A stretch of DNA of 64,000 nt from Paenibacillus sp. OV219 (GTDB taxonomy: Bacteria; Bacillota; Bacilli; Paenibacillales; Paenibacillaceae): the NCBI RefSeq assembly GCF_900110075.1, contig NZ_FOCJ01000002.1:310001-374000 (forward strand), written 5' to 3'. The translations under genes and the position numbers were made by a program. This document shows positions 46,920 to 56,503 of this stretch, piece after piece; within the stretch, counting starts at the first letter, position 1, and each line of letters begins with the position of its first letter. The notes below the pieces were generated by a model that saw nothing but the letters and a program-made list of their open reading frames with translations, was not told where the DNA came from and searched no databases.

Positions 46920-47408
46920 ATGTTTAAGCTGAGCGAGATTAAAGAATTGATCAAGCTGGTTGACGGTACTTCTGTACATGAACTTGAAATTGAAAACGAT
47001 GGCGCACGCCTGATGATTCGTAAACCAGGTAAAACAGAAGTGGTGAATGTACAAGCCGCGTCAGTCGTTCCTACATATACGCAGGCTTATCAGCCACAGG
47101 TGAACGCACCGGCTCCGAGCCAACAACAGAGCGCGCCAGCGCCAGAACAGCCGGCACCAAATGAGAACTACCACCAAATTCTATCGCCGATGGTAGGGAC
47201 GTTCTATAGCGCGTCTTCGCCAGAAAAAGCACCTTTCGTAAACGTGGGCGACCGCATCAACGAGAAATCGATCGTATGTATTCTTGAAGCGATGAAGCTA
47301 ATGAATGAGCTTGAAGCGGAAGTTCGCGGCGAGATCGTCGAGATTCTCGTTGAGAATGGTCAGCTTATCGAATTCGGGCAGCCGTTGTTCCTTGTTAAAC
47401 CGGAGTAG
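46920..47408 (+). CDS. accB: Acetyl-CoA carboxylase biotin carboxyl carrier protein
   Basis: A 162-residue carrier subunit. The N-terminal helical part is MFKLSEIKELIKLVDGTSVH, a Pro/Ala/Gln-rich linker spans about 50-80, and the biotinyl domain (about 85-162) carries the biotin lysine K126 in EAMKLMNE. It shuttles carboxylated biotin for malonyl-CoA formation, the first step of fatty-acid synthesis. The ATG has TAGGAGTG 6 bases upstream. Confidence 0.96.
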   Translation: MFKLSEIKELIKLVDGTSVHELEIENDGARLMIRKPGKTEVVNVQAASVVPTYTQAYQPQVNAPAPSQQQSAPAPEQPAPNENYHQILSPMVGTFYSASSPEKAPFVNVGDRINEKSIVCILEAMKLMNELEAEVRGEIVEILVENGQLIEFGQPLFLVKPE

Positions 47409-47465
47409 CATTTGACGCGAAAGGGCCAACAAGAACATAGCGTGCACGAAAGGAGCAGTTTATCC

Positions 47466-48824
47466 GTGAAATTCAACAAAATTTTGATTGCAAATCGTGG
47501 TGAGATTGCCGTACGTATTATTCGCGCTTGCCGCGAGCTCGGCATTCAGACCGTTGCTGTATATTCGGAAGCCGACCGTGAATCGCTTCACGTGCGTCTG
47601 GCAGACGAAGCTTATTGTATTGGACCTGTCTTATCCAAGGACAGCTACTTGAATCTGACGAACATTATGAGCGTTGCAACATTAACCGATTGCGATGCTA
47701 TCCACCCGGGCTACGGCTTCTTGGCGGAGAACGCGGATTTCGCTGAAATTTGTGAGTCTTGCAACGTGACCTTTATTGGTCCGTCCCCACAAGCGATTAA
47801 TAAAATGGGTGATAAAGCGGTTGCGAAATTAACGATGAAGCAAGCGGATGTGCCTATTATTCCTGGCTCTGATGGCCTCGTTGAGGATATGGACGATGCA
47901 ATTCGCGTCGCTCGCGAGATTGGTTATCCGGTCATTATTAAAGCGACTGCAGGCGGAGGCGGCAAAGGCATCCGGATTGCAGAAAATGAAGATAATCTCA
48001 TTTCGCAAATTTCGACGGCTCAGCAGGAAGCGCAGAAAGCCTTCGGCAACGCCGGCGTTTACCTTGAGAAATATTTGACGGGCATGAAGCACGTTGAAAT
48101 TCAGATTATGGCTGACAAGCACGGCAACGCCGTTCACTTGTTCGAGCGTGATTGCTCCGTGCAGCGCCGCCGCCAGAAGCTTGTTGAGGAAGCACCTTGC
48201 CCCGTTCTTAGTCCGGCACTTCGTGAGCGTATGGGCCAGGCTGCTGTACGAGCTGCTCTTGCCGTTAATTATTCCGGCGCAGGTACGCTTGAGTTCCTGC
48301 TTGGACCAGACGGTAACTTCTATTTCATGGAGATGAACACTCGTATTCAGGTTGAGCATCCTGTAACCGAAATGATTACAGGCGTTGACTTGATTAAAGA
48401 GATGATTTCTGTTGCGGAAGGCAATGAGCTTTCCATTAAGCAAGAGGACTTGAAGATTAACGGCTGGTCGATCGAATGCCGCATTAACGCTGAAGATTCG
48501 GAGCGTGGTTTTATGCCGTCGCCAGGTACGATTCAATTCTACTTGCCTCCAGGCGGTTTGGGCGTTCGTGTTGATAGCGGCGCGTACCCGGGTTACACCA
48601 TTTCCCCTTATTATGATTCGATGATCGCGAAGCTGATCGTCTGGGGAGCAACGCGTGAAGATGCGATTGCCCGGATGAAGCGGGCGCTTGCTGAATTTGC
48701 CATCGATGGCATTAAGACGACGATTCCGTTCCATATGAAGCTCTTGAATCATCCGAAATTCCTGAAAGGCAATTTCGATATTAAGTTCTTAGAGGATAAT
48801 GATATTAACAATCCTGTAGAATAA
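47466..48824 (+). CDS. accC: Acetyl-CoA carboxylase biotin carboxylase subunit
   Basis: A 452-residue ATP-grasp enzyme that carboxylates biotin on AccB. It starts [20 protein letters not shown] and contains the glycine-rich ATP lid [18 protein letters not shown] and metal-binding [20 protein letters not shown]. The carboxylase C-terminal domain ([20 protein letters not shown]) follows. The GTG at 47466 follows GAAAGGAG, 57 bases after accB. The pair sits directly before yqhY, as in B. subtilis. Confidence 0.96.
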   Translation: MKFNKILIANRGEIAVRIIRACRELGIQTVAVYSEADRESLHVRLADEAYCIGPVLSKDSYLNLTNIMSVATLTDCDAIHPGYGFLAENADFAEICESCNVTFIGPSPQAINKMGDKAVAKLTMKQADVPIIPGSDGLVEDMDDAIRVAREIGYPVIIKATAGGGGKGIRIAENEDNLISQISTAQQEAQKAFGNAGVYLEKYLTGMKHVEIQIMADKHGNAVHLFERDCSVQRRRQKLVEEAPCPVLSPALRERMGQAAVRAALAVNYSGAGTLEFLLGPDGNFYFMEMNTRIQVEHPVTEMITGVDLIKEMISVAEGNELSIKQEDLKINGWSIECRINAEDSERGFMPSPGTIQFYLPPGGLGVRVDSGAYPGYTISPYYDSMIAKLIVWGATREDAIARMKRALAEFAIDGIKTTIPFHMKLLNHPKFLKGNFDIKFLEDNDINNPVE

Positions 48825-48860
48825 TCGCGAATCTTCACGGTTTGCGACAATTGGACTGGT

Positions 48861-48889
48861 TTGTCATAATTCCTCCGGAATGCTATAGT
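48861..48889 (+). promoter_or_regulatory. Promoter of yqhY
   Basis: TTGTCA (48861-48866), 17-base spacer, TATAGT (48884-48889), 78 bases before the yqhY start. Confidence 0.6.
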
Positions 48890-48966
48890 ATAGGAATAAG
48901 AAGCGGATAAGCTACCTGAGCCAATATGGCGGAATAACGTAACTTTACGGGAGGTGTAGGATAACC

Positions 48967-49374
48967 ATGAGTACGTTAGCAGCGGACTATGAGAAAACAG
49001 ACATGGGCACTATTCAAATCGCACCCGAAGTGATTGAGATCATTGCAGGACTTGCGACAATTGAGGTTAGAGGTGTAGCAGGCATGAGCGGCGGTTTCGC
49101 CGGCGGCATTGCAGAGCTTCTGGGCCGGAAAAACTTGTCCAAAGGTGTAAAGGTTGAAGTTGGGCAGCGTGAGGCGGCAGTCGACGTCTCCATCATTGTG
49201 GAATACGGCAATCGTATCCCTGAGGTTGCGGCTAATATTCAGAACAACGTGAAGCGTTCCATCGAAATGATGACAGGCCTCCATGTTGTAGAAGTGAATG
49301 TGCATATCCATGATGTTCATTTCAAAACAGCGGAGAAACCAGAAGAAGATGAGATCGCAATTCGAGTAAAGTAG
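48967..49374 (+). CDS. yqhY: Asp23/Gls24 family protein YqhY
   Basis: A 135-residue cytoplasmic protein of the Asp23 family. The family core is GTIQIAPEVIEIIAGLATIE, VEVGQREAAVDVSIIVEYGN and NVKRSIEMMTGLHVVEVNVH. In B. subtilis it is encoded beside accBC, and mutants acquire suppressors in acetyl-CoA carboxylase genes, so it is thought to tune fatty-acid synthesis. A Gly-rich segment (GVAGMSGGFAGGIAELLGRK) is typical. The partner AmaP gene follows. Confidence 0.93.
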   Translation: MSTLAADYEKTDMGTIQIAPEVIEIIAGLATIEVRGVAGMSGGFAGGIAELLGRKNLSKGVKVEVGQREAAVDVSIIVEYGNRIPEVAANIQNNVKRSIEMMTGLHVVEVNVHIHDVHFKTAEKPEEDEIAIRVK

Positions 49375-49401
49375 AGATTAGTGTCGTAAAAGAATGATGA
49401 C

Positions 49402-49447
49402 ATACCCCCTAGTGGTTGGGCTTGCCGCTCGGCGCTAGGGGGTTTTA
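49402..49447 (+). terminator. Terminator of yqhY
   Basis: Hairpin ACCCCCTAG / CTAGGGGGTTTT with a GC-rich loop, before the amaP ribosome site; read-through into amaP is possible. Confidence 0.7.
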
Positions 49448-49476
49448 TCTAGTCCGCCACAAGGAGGAATCTCGCT

Positions 49477-50040
49477 TTGATTAGAGTGCTCGACAAGTTT
49501 CTATTGTTCTTATACAGCTTGGCAATCGGTGCGGTGGCTGTCATTGCGTTCTGCGCAGGCATGTACTGGTTTCCAGAAGATTGGCTGAGCAATCTTGTAC
49601 ATAATTTATACAGCGGCGATTACGACTGGCTGCAGGCGACTGTACTGATCGTTTCCGTTATCGTATTTCTCATTAGTCTTCGGTTCTTCTACGTATCGCT
49701 TAAACGGAGCAACGCATCTTCGCCTTCGATTGATCAACGTACGGAGTTTGGCGATATTCGCATCTCGCTTGAGACGGTTGAGAATCTGGCTCTGAAGGCA
49801 GCGAGCCGCCAGCGTGGAGTGAAGGAACTGAAAGCTCGAATTCGAATTAGCGAGGCAGGCATTGAAGTGTCGCTGCGCGCAATTGCTGATGGTGAGAGCT
49901 CGATTCCGGTTCTTACGGAAGAAATACAGCGTGCCGTCAAATCCCATGTGGAAGAGATTACAGGTATTCCTGTAGCAGGCGTTTCTGTATTTGTAGCTAA
50001 TATCATCCAAACCGCGAACTTTAAAAGTCGCGTAGAATAG
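49477..50040 (+). CDS. amaP: Alkaline shock response membrane anchor protein AmaP
   Basis: A 187-residue membrane protein that anchors Asp23-type proteins. Two N-terminal helices (LLFLYSLAIGAVAVIAFCAG and ATVLIVSVIVFLISLRFFYV) are joined by a short outside loop. A cytoplasmic Asp23-like domain follows (IRISLETVENLALKAASRQR and HVEEITGIPVAGVSVFV). The start is TTG with AAGGAGGAA upstream. It is followed 11 bases later by a DUF2273 gene, the standard companion. Confidence 0.9.
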   Translation: MIRVLDKFLLFLYSLAIGAVAVIAFCAGMYWFPEDWLSNLVHNLYSGDYDWLQATVLIVSVIVFLISLRFFYVSLKRSNASSPSIDQRTEFGDIRISLETVENLALKAASRQRGVKELKARIRISEAGIEVSLRAIADGESSIPVLTEEIQRAVKSHVEEITGIPVAGVSVFVANIIQTANFKSRVE

Positions 50041-50051
50041 AGGTGATACCG

Positions 50052-50282
50052 ATGTGGAGGGAAGTCTGGACAACCTACGGGGGACGGATAACCGGTGTAA
50101 CAACAGGTATCATTCTTGGTCTTCTTTATCTTATTGTAGGTTTTTGGGATATGCTTTTCTTCGCCTTTCTCCTTTGTATCGGCTATACCGTCGGCAAATT
50201 GAAAGACGAGCAACGAGGTCCGATCCTACCATGGCAGCGCCTTAGCGAGTGGCTTATGGAGCGATGGAGACCGTTTAAATAA
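50052..50282 (+). CDS. DUF2273 membrane protein
   Basis: A 76-residue two-helix protein (RITGVTTGIILGLLYLIVGF and MLFFAFLLCIGYTVGKLKDE). DUF2273 proteins accompany AmaP and Asp23 genes. The ATG at 50052 has AGAGGTG 6 bases upstream. Function presumed in the same membrane complex. Confidence 0.85.
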   Translation: MWREVWTTYGGRITGVTTGIILGLLYLIVGFWDMLFFAFLLCIGYTVGKLKDEQRGPILPWQRLSEWLMERWRPFK

Positions 50283-50284
50283 TA

Positions 50285-50351
50285 CTATGATCTCCTCCGT
50301 ACCCCGGACCCGTATGTGGCTTCGTTCGGGGCAGGGAGGAGATCATATTTT
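50285..50351 (+). terminator. Long terminator hairpin before nusB
   Basis: A 13-bp outer stem (TATGATCTCCTCC / GGAGGAGATCATA) with an inner GC stem (ACCCCG / CGGGGC region) and ATTTT after it. It ends the amaP transcript 28 bases before nusB, whose start is reached by an independent or read-through transcript. Confidence 0.85.
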
Positions 50352-50378
50352 GACCACAGTGATGAATCAGGAGGCCCC

Positions 50379-50831
50379 ATGAAACGTAGGTTAGCGCGGG
50401 AAATTGTGGTACAGAGCTTGTACCATATGGAAATGAATGAGGAAGCAACTGCAGCATCCGCAGTAGATATGCTGGTGGATGAAGTGCAAGAAGAGAATGA
50501 GATCGAAGCGGACGCAGCGGACGTTCACCGCATCGATGAATATGTGCGCGAGATGGTACAAGGCGTGCTCGAGCGCAAATCAGCGATTGACGATATGCTG
50601 CAGCACTATTTGACGGGCTGGCAAGTCGATCGTCTGTCTCGTGTTGACCGTCAAATTCTACGTCTTGCTTGTTATGAGCTTGTGTTCCGGGATGATGTGC
50701 CGCCGAAAGCGATCATCAATGAAGCGATTGAGCTGGCGAAGCATTTTGGAACGGACGAGTCCGGTAAGTTCGTCAACGGTGTTCTTGGCCGAATGCTGCA
50801 AGCGCTTGATGAGCTCAAACCGAAGGCGTAG
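50379..50831 (+). CDS. nusB: Transcription antitermination factor NusB
   Basis: A 150-residue all-helical factor that joins NusE (S10) on boxA of rRNA leaders. It begins MKRRLAREIVVQSLYHMEMN and contains LDRQIL-type helix VDRQILRLACYELVFRDDVP and KAIINEAIELAKHFGTDES, ending KFVNGVLGRML. An acidic insert (EVQEENEIEADAADVH) lengthens the N-terminal half. The ATG has CAGGAGG 6 bases upstream. Confidence 0.94.
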   Translation: MKRRLAREIVVQSLYHMEMNEEATAASAVDMLVDEVQEENEIEADAADVHRIDEYVREMVQGVLERKSAIDDMLQHYLTGWQVDRLSRVDRQILRLACYELVFRDDVPPKAIINEAIELAKHFGTDESGKFVNGVLGRMLQALDELKPKA

Positions 50832-50876
50832 CGCTTAGGTTAGGCGTGTGACATGCTTTGTTGTTTACGTTACATT

Positions 50877-50917
50877 AGCCCCTTGGATCCCTTATAAAGG
50901 ATTTAAGGGGCTTTAAG
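50877..50917 (+). terminator. Probable terminator of nusB
   Basis: Stem AGCCCCTT-ATCC / GGAT-AAGGGGCT with an 8-nt loop, followed only by TTTAAGAAAATTT. Confidence 0.6.
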
Positions 50918-50936
50918 AAAATTTAGTCCCTTTTCA

Positions 50937-50982
50937 ACCATTCAGAATTTATAAGCTTCACGCTTATTCATTTCTGAATGGT
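50937..50982. repeat. 46-base imperfect stem-loop upstream of folD
   Basis: ACCATTCAGAA pairs with TTCTGAATGGT, and the inner ATAAGC pairs with GCTTAT around a TTCAC loop. No T-run follows, so it is not an ordinary terminator. It lies 91 bases before folD and could be a leader RNA structure or a small repeat. Confidence 0.55.
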
Positions 50983-51073
50983 CGCCGCACAAAACGATTC
51001 GTTTATCGAGGAGATGGCGAAAGTCGTTTTTGCTTGGATGCCCTCATAACTTGGATTCAGGAGTGATTACGAA

Positions 51074-51934
51074 ATGACTGCACAGCGTATTGAAGGTAAA
51101 GCGATTTCGGACGCCATCCGAATTGAAATTGGTGAAGAAACTGCGAGGTTGTCTGCACATGGCATTCAACCAGGTCTTGCTGTCGTGCTTGTCGGTGAAG
51201 ATCCAGCGTCGAAAGTATATGTAGGCAGCAAGGAAAAAGCATGTCAGCAGCTAGGCTTCTATTCGGAGGTCCATCGTCTGAGCGGCGACACATCCGAGGA
51301 AGAGCTATTGGCACTAATTGATAAACTGAATAACCAATCGACGATTCACGGCATTCTAGTCCAGCTTCCACTGCCAAAGCACATTAATGAGAAAGCAGTC
51401 ATTGATGCGATCAGCTCTGCGAAGGACGTAGATGGTTTCCATCCGGTTAGCGTAGGCAATCTCGTTATCGGCGATGACAGCTTGTTGCCATGTACGCCAG
51501 CGGGCGTCATTGAACTGATTAAACGGACAATTGGTTCCATTGCTGGTAAGCATGCTGTCGTCATTGGTCGAAGCAACATTGTCGGCAAACCGGTGTCGAT
51601 GCTGCTGCTTCGAGAGAACGCGACAGTGACGATCTGCCACTCGCGCACAGCGAATATGGAAGAAATCGCGAGAACAGCTGATATTCTAGTCGTTGCAATC
51701 GGTAAAGCCAAAGCAATAGGCAGTAAGTATGTGAAGCCTGGTGCGGTCGTTATCGACGTTGGCATTAACCGCCTTGAAGACGGCAAGCTCGCTGGTGATG
51801 TCGATTATGAAGATGTGCTGGAAACTGCGGGCTATGTGACGCCGGTACCAGGCGGAGTTGGACCGATGACCATTACTATGCTGATGCTGAATACGTTGAA
51901 GGCGGCGAAACAACAACACGCAATTCAGGAGTGA
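51074..51934 (+). CDS. folD: Bifunctional methylene-THF dehydrogenase / methenyl-THF cyclohydrolase
   Basis: A 286-residue folate one-carbon enzyme. Signatures are [15 protein letters not shown] with the catalytic Tyr and Lys, [13 protein letters not shown], the NADP site [17 protein letters not shown], and the closing [16 protein letters not shown]. The ATG follows CAGGAGTG. It begins a row of closely packed genes, folD-xseA-xseB-ispA. Confidence 0.95.
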   Translation: MTAQRIEGKAISDAIRIEIGEETARLSAHGIQPGLAVVLVGEDPASKVYVGSKEKACQQLGFYSEVHRLSGDTSEEELLALIDKLNNQSTIHGILVQLPLPKHINEKAVIDAISSAKDVDGFHPVSVGNLVIGDDSLLPCTPAGVIELIKRTIGSIAGKHAVVIGRSNIVGKPVSMLLLRENATVTICHSRTANMEEIARTADILVVAIGKAKAIGSKYVKPGAVVIDVGINRLEDGKLAGDVDYEDVLETAGYVTPVPGGVGPMTITMLMLNTLKAAKQQHAIQE

Positions 51935-51944
51935 GGAGCGGAAG

Positions 51945-53312
51945 ATGGCGGATCGCACGCGAATATTCTCGATAAAAGAAATTAACCGATATATCGGAAT
52001 GAAGCTGGAATCGGACGAGCTTCTCGGCGATGTGTGGATTCGCGGGGAAATCTCGAATTTCACACATCATTCGAGCGGCCATATGTATTTCACGCTTAAG
52101 GATAAGGACAGCCGAATAAAGTGCATCATGTTTGCCTCTTACAATCAGCGGCTGCCCTTCATCCCGAAGGAAGGCGCGAAAGTGATTGCCCGCGGCAATA
52201 TTTCGGTCTACGAGCGTGATGGCAATTATCAATTTTATTGTATCTCGATGCAGCCAGATGGTATCGGAAGTCTCTACCTCGCTTATGAGCAGCTAAAAAA
52301 GAAGCTCCAGGACGAGGGGCTGTTCGACTCTGCACGTAAGCGGCCGATTCCGCAGTTTCCAAAGGCAATCGGTGTCATTACGTCTGCAACTGGAGCAGCC
52401 GTCCGAGATATTCTCATCACGCTGCAGCGCCGTCACCCATCAGTGCCGGTGCTGCTTTTTCCCGTTCTAGTGCAAGGGACGCTCGCAGCGCCTTCAATTG
52501 TAAAAGCGATTGAAACGATGAACCGTTTAGCCGAAGTCGACGTATTAATAATAGGCCGCGGCGGCGGATCACTTGAGGAGCTGTGGGCGTTCAACGAAGA
52601 ATCGGTTGCGAGAAGCATTGCTGCTTCCTTAATTCCGGTTATATCGGCAGTTGGACATGAGACAGATTTTACGATAGCAGATTTCGTCGCTGACCTGAGA
52701 GCAGCAACCCCGACAGCAGCAGCGGAGCTTGCCGTTACGAGCGTGCACGAGCTGAAATCCAGGCTGGCACAGACGGAGTCGAGACTTGTGAGCAGCTTGC
52801 GGATGTCGCTGAACAACCGGAAGGAACGGCTAACGCGGCTTCGCAGAGCGCCGTTATTCATCAATCCGCGCAAATATTTATTGCAGCATGCTGAGCGCCT
52901 TGACCGTGCTGAGGAAAGACTGCAAATGAGAGTGATACGCTTCACGGAACGAAGCAGAGATAGATATACACGACTGGGCCACCTACTAGCGAAAGTACAT
53001 CCAGGCGCTCAAGCCGCGCTTGCAGCGAAGCAGCTGGAGCGTTTGTCGGACCGGCTGCAGGCGACGATGGCATCGGACATGAAGGAGAAGCGGATGAATT
53101 TGCTCGCTTCAATTAGGCAGCTTGATGCGCTGAGTCCATTAAAAGTCATGTCCAGAGGGTACAGCTTGGTCTATGATGATCAAGAGAAACGGCTAATTAA
53201 ATCGGTGAATGACGTTCAGCTTGGCGATTTGCTGAAGGTGAAGGTTGCGGATGGTCAGCTGGAATGCCAAGTTTGGGGAATGAATGGGGAGGCGAAAGCG
53301 GATGGCGGCTAA
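51945..53312 (+). CDS. xseA: Exodeoxyribonuclease VII large subunit
   Basis: A 455-residue catalytic subunit of the single-strand-specific exonuclease. The N-terminal OB fold (about 8-110) has SIKEINRYIGMKLESDELLG and GEISNFTHHSSGHMYFTLKD. The catalytic domain has FPKAIGVITSATGAAVRDIL and IIGRGGGSLEELWAFNEESV, then ISAVGHETDFTIADFVADLR. A coiled-coil C-terminal half follows, with SPLKVMSRGYSLVYDDQEKR. It lies 10 bases after folD and overlaps xseB. Confidence 0.95.
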   Translation: MADRTRIFSIKEINRYIGMKLESDELLGDVWIRGEISNFTHHSSGHMYFTLKDKDSRIKCIMFASYNQRLPFIPKEGAKVIARGNISVYERDGNYQFYCISMQPDGIGSLYLAYEQLKKKLQDEGLFDSARKRPIPQFPKAIGVITSATGAAVRDILITLQRRHPSVPVLLFPVLVQGTLAAPSIVKAIETMNRLAEVDVLIIGRGGGSLEELWAFNEESVARSIAASLIPVISAVGHETDFTIADFVADLRAATPTAAAELAVTSVHELKSRLAQTESRLVSSLRMSLNNRKERLTRLRRAPLFINPRKYLLQHAERLDRAEERLQMRVIRFTERSRDRYTRLGHLLAKVHPGAQAALAAKQLERLSDRLQATMASDMKEKRMNLLASIRQLDALSPLKVMSRGYSLVYDDQEKRLIKSVNDVQLGDLLKVKVADGQLECQVWGMNGEAKADGG

Positions 53313-53559
53313 AGAAAAAGTGATTGAAGAGCAGGCGATTAGCTTCGAAGCGGCGATGGAACGTCTCGAGTCGATCGTAAGCAAGCTGGAGAGCGGAGAT
53401 GTTCCGCTTGAGACGGCGATCGAATTGTTCCAGGAAGGTATGAAGCTGTCTCAGCTGTGCGGCTCCAAGCTAGAGGATGTTGAACGGAAGATCGAAGTGT
53501 TGATCGAAACGGAAAATGGCCTACATAAAAAACCGTTTGCAGCGGCAAACGAGGAATAG
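53302..53559 (+). CDS. xseB: Exodeoxyribonuclease VII small subunit
   Basis: An 85-residue helical-hairpin protein that binds the XseA coiled coil. The pattern SFEAAMERLESIVSKLESGD and LETAIELFQEGMKLSQLCGS is diagnostic. The ATG at 53302 lies inside the last codons of xseA (11-base overlap), giving coupled translation. Confidence 0.94.
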   Translation: MAAKEKVIEEQAISFEAAMERLESIVSKLESGDVPLETAIELFQEGMKLSQLCGSKLEDVERKIEVLIETENGLHKKPFAAANEE

Positions 53560-53570
53560 AGGTAATTAAT

Positions 53571-54482
53571 GTGAAGACTTCGGTTTCGACCGCTGACTAT
53601 TTGAATCGCTCCGTCCTGGAAATCGAAGAGGCGCTGCATACTTCACTTCCGCAGGAATGGGATATTCCACCAGCCCTCAGGGAGTCGATGATGTATTCCT
53701 TGGAAGCAGGCGGCAAGCGGCTGCGGCCCATTCTCGTTTTGACAGCGGCTGAGGCGGTTCAGAGCGATAGCCTTGCTCGCAGCCAAGCGATGCCGGTTGC
53801 TAGCGCGATTGAGATGATTCACACCTACTCGCTCATTCATGATGATTTGCCTGCAATGGATAACGATGACTATCGAAGAGGCAAACTGACCAATCATAAA
53901 GTATACGGCGAAGCGATGGCGATATTAGCCGGCGACGGCCTGCTCACACATGCCTTCTATGCGATTACCCGCACGGTTGCGCTCGGTACTCCGCCAGAGA
54001 CGGCGCTTGCAATTGTTTCGGATCTAGCCAGATTGGCAGGCGCTCCGGGCATGGTTGGCGGCCAAGCAGCGGATATCCTCGGTGAACAAGGTGTAACCTC
54101 GCTTGCTGAACTGGAGTACATCCATCTGCACAAGACGAGTGATTTGATCGTATTCTCCGTGCTTGCCGGTGCAAGAATCGGCGGAGCGACGCAGCAGCAG
54201 CTGGAATCGCTGCAGCAATTCGCTAGGAAGCTTGGGCTTGCTTTTCAAATCCAGGACGACATTCTCGATCTGATCGGAGACGAGGCGAAGCTTGGAAAGC
54301 CGGTGCAGAGTGATGTGCAGCAGCAAAAGGTGACGTATCCGTTCTTGCTCGGCATGGAGAAGTCTGTGGCGCTTGTTGAGCGATTAACAGAGGAATCCAA
54401 GCAAGCGCTGGCGGATGCGAAGCTTGCAAATCCGGAATATTTAATGGCCATTGCAGATTATTTGATGAATCGAGATCATTAA
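53571..54482 (+). CDS. ispA: Farnesyl diphosphate synthase (polyprenyl synthetase)
   Basis: A 303-residue trans-prenyltransferase making farnesyl diphosphate from IPP and DMAPP. The first aspartate-rich motif is in IHDDLPAMDNDDYRRG (DDx4D form), and the second is FQIQDDILDLIGDEAKLGKP. AGGKRLRPIL is the IPP site. The GTG start follows AGAGGT. It precedes dxs, so two isoprenoid genes are adjacent; a separate promoter lies before dxs. Confidence 0.93.
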   Translation: MKTSVSTADYLNRSVLEIEEALHTSLPQEWDIPPALRESMMYSLEAGGKRLRPILVLTAAEAVQSDSLARSQAMPVASAIEMIHTYSLIHDDLPAMDNDDYRRGKLTNHKVYGEAMAILAGDGLLTHAFYAITRTVALGTPPETALAIVSDLARLAGAPGMVGGQAADILGEQGVTSLAELEYIHLHKTSDLIVFSVLAGARIGGATQQQLESLQQFARKLGLAFQIQDDILDLIGDEAKLGKPVQSDVQQQKVTYPFLLGMEKSVALVERLTEESKQALADAKLANPEYLMAIADYLMNRDH

Positions 54483-54515
54483 TTTGACAATGCTTAGGTC
54501 TTTCCGCTCGAACTA

Positions 54516-54524
54516 TGTTATAAT
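54516..54524 (+). promoter_or_regulatory. Extended -10 promoter of dxs
   Basis: TGTTATAAT (extended -10), 66 bases before the dxs start. No convincing -35 at the normal distance. Confidence 0.55.
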
Positions 54525-54589
54525 TTAGCCACATTTGACGTTTAATGGACAACGGGATCAATGAATACCCGTGAAAGCGAGGAAATATC

Positions 54590-56488
54590 GTGTTACTGGA
54601 ACATATACATGAGCCGGCTGACTTGAAATCCCTCTCGATAGCCCAGTTGGAACAGCTTGCTGCGGAGATCCGCGCGTTCCTCATTGAGAAGCTGTCGGAG
54701 ACGGGCGGACATCTTGCGCCCAACTTAGGTGTCGTCGAACTTACACTAGCGCTGCATTACTTATTTGACAGCCCTAAAGATAAGTTTCTTTTCGACGTGG
54801 GCCATCAATCTTACGTTCATAAAATTTTAACGGGTCGTAAAGATCAATTCGATACGCTCCGCCAATATAAAGGGTTGTGCGGTTTCGTCAAACGCTCGGA
54901 AAGCGTGCATGACGTTTGGGAGGCAGGCCACAGCAGCACCTCGCTGTCCGCAGCGATGGGTATGGCGCTTGCCCGCGACTTGAAGGGCGAGAAGAATAAG
55001 GTCGTAGCCATTATTGGCGATGGCGCACTGACTGGCGGTATGGCGCTCGAGGCGCTGAATCATATCGGCCATGAGAAGAAGAATCTAATGGTGATCCTGA
55101 ACGACAATGAAATGTCGATCGCACCGAACGTTGGGGCACTGCACCATTATTTGGGCAAAATCAGAACGGACCGCCATTATCAGAAGGCGAAGGAAGAGCT
55201 AAATCAGCTGCTTAACAAAATTCCGGCCATCGGCGGTAAGGTCGCGAAGACGGTTGAGCGATTGAAAGACAGCGTGAAGTATTTGCTCATGAACGGGGTT
55301 CTGTTTGAGCAATTCGGATTGACGTATTTTGGCCCGGTTGATGGCCATGATCTGGAGCAATTGATGGAGACGATTGAGCAAGCGAGCCGTGTGCAAGGTC
55401 CAGTGCTTGTTCATGTTATCACGGTTAAAGGTAAAGGCTATTCGCCGGCGGAAGCCGATTCGCATAAATGGCATGGAATATCTCCATACAAGATCGAATC
55501 CGGTCAAGTACTGAAAGCAGTTGGACCACCTATGTACACCGAGGTGTTTACTGAGGCGCTTATGGATTTGGCTGAACAGGATAATCGCATTGTTGCCGTC
55601 ACGCCCGCAATGCCTGGCGGTTCCGGCTTAATTAAGTTCGCAGAGAAGTATCCGAATCGCATGATTGATGTCGGCATTGCGGAGCAGCATGCAGCGACGA
55701 TGTGTGCGGCGATGGCGATGGAAGGGATGAAGCCGGTATATGCGGTGTATTCCACTTTCCTGCAGCGTGCATATGACCAAGTGGTGCATGATATTTGCCG
55801 CCAGAACGCGAATGTTGTGTTTGCTATTGACCGTGCGGGCTTCGTTGGTCCGGATGGGGAGACACATCAAGGCGTATATGATATTGCTTATCTGCGCCAC
55901 ATTCCGAACATGGCGCTCATGATGCCGAAAGACGAGAACGAGCTTCGCCGGATGATGAAGACGGCGTTTGATTATAATGACGGACCGATTGGTATTCGTT
56001 ATCCGCGGATTAATGGTCTTGGCGTTCAGATCGATAAAGAGATGAAGCCGATTCCGATCGGATCATGGGAAGTTGTTCGCGAAGGTGATTCCGCTGTTAT
56101 CGCAGCTATCGGGCCGATGCTTCAGGTTGCTGAGGAAGCGGCTGAGCTGCTTAAGCGTGAAGGGCTTCAGGTTCGCGTCGTGAATGCACGATTCATTAAG
56201 CCGATGGATGAAACGATGCTGCTTCAAATCGCCGAAGAGGGTCTCCATATGCTCGTGCTTGAGGAAGGCTCCGAGCTCGGAGGCCTAGGCAGTGCGATTA
56301 TGGAGTTCTACTCCTTGAATGGCAAACATGGCGTGCCAGTACGAATTATGGGTGTGCCGGATATATTCGTTGAGCATGGTTCCATTAAGGAGCAGCGCCA
56401 AGAGATCGGCTTGACGGCAGAGCGTGCTGCAACAGAATTGAAAGCATTGCTGCCTCGCGTCCGCAAGCGCGTTCCGGGTCAGGTATAA
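54590..56488 (+). CDS. dxs: 1-Deoxy-D-xylulose-5-phosphate synthase
   Basis: A 632-residue thiamine-diphosphate enzyme, first step of the MEP isoprenoid pathway (pyruvate + glyceraldehyde-3-phosphate). Motifs are [20 protein letters not shown], the ThDP/Mg site [18 protein letters not shown] and [20 protein letters not shown]. The pyrimidine-domain sequences [20 protein letters not shown] and [20 protein letters not shown] follow. The GTG start follows AGCGAGGAAA. It is followed 15 bases later by tlyA. Confidence 0.96.
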   Translation: MLLEHIHEPADLKSLSIAQLEQLAAEIRAFLIEKLSETGGHLAPNLGVVELTLALHYLFDSPKDKFLFDVGHQSYVHKILTGRKDQFDTLRQYKGLCGFVKRSESVHDVWEAGHSSTSLSAAMGMALARDLKGEKNKVVAIIGDGALTGGMALEALNHIGHEKKNLMVILNDNEMSIAPNVGALHHYLGKIRTDRHYQKAKEELNQLLNKIPAIGGKVAKTVERLKDSVKYLLMNGVLFEQFGLTYFGPVDGHDLEQLMETIEQASRVQGPVLVHVITVKGKGYSPAEADSHKWHGISPYKIESGQVLKAVGPPMYTEVFTEALMDLAEQDNRIVAVTPAMPGGSGLIKFAEKYPNRMIDVGIAEQHAATMCAAMAMEGMKPVYAVYSTFLQRAYDQVVHDICRQNANVVFAIDRAGFVGPDGETHQGVYDIAYLRHIPNMALMMPKDENELRRMMKTAFDYNDGPIGIRYPRINGLGVQIDKEMKPIPIGSWEVVREGDSAVIAAIGPMLQVAEEAAELLKREGLQVRVVNARFIKPMDETMLLQIAEEGLHMLVLEEGSELGGLGSAIMEFYSLNGKHGVPVRIMGVPDIFVEHGSIKEQRQEIGLTAERAATELKALLPRVRKRVPGQV

Positions 56489-56503
56489 GAGCAGGAGAAA
56501 CCG

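Noticed and set aside
47829-48752. A 307-codon minus-strand frame
   Set aside because: Antisense to accC; no ribosome site and no recognisable domain.
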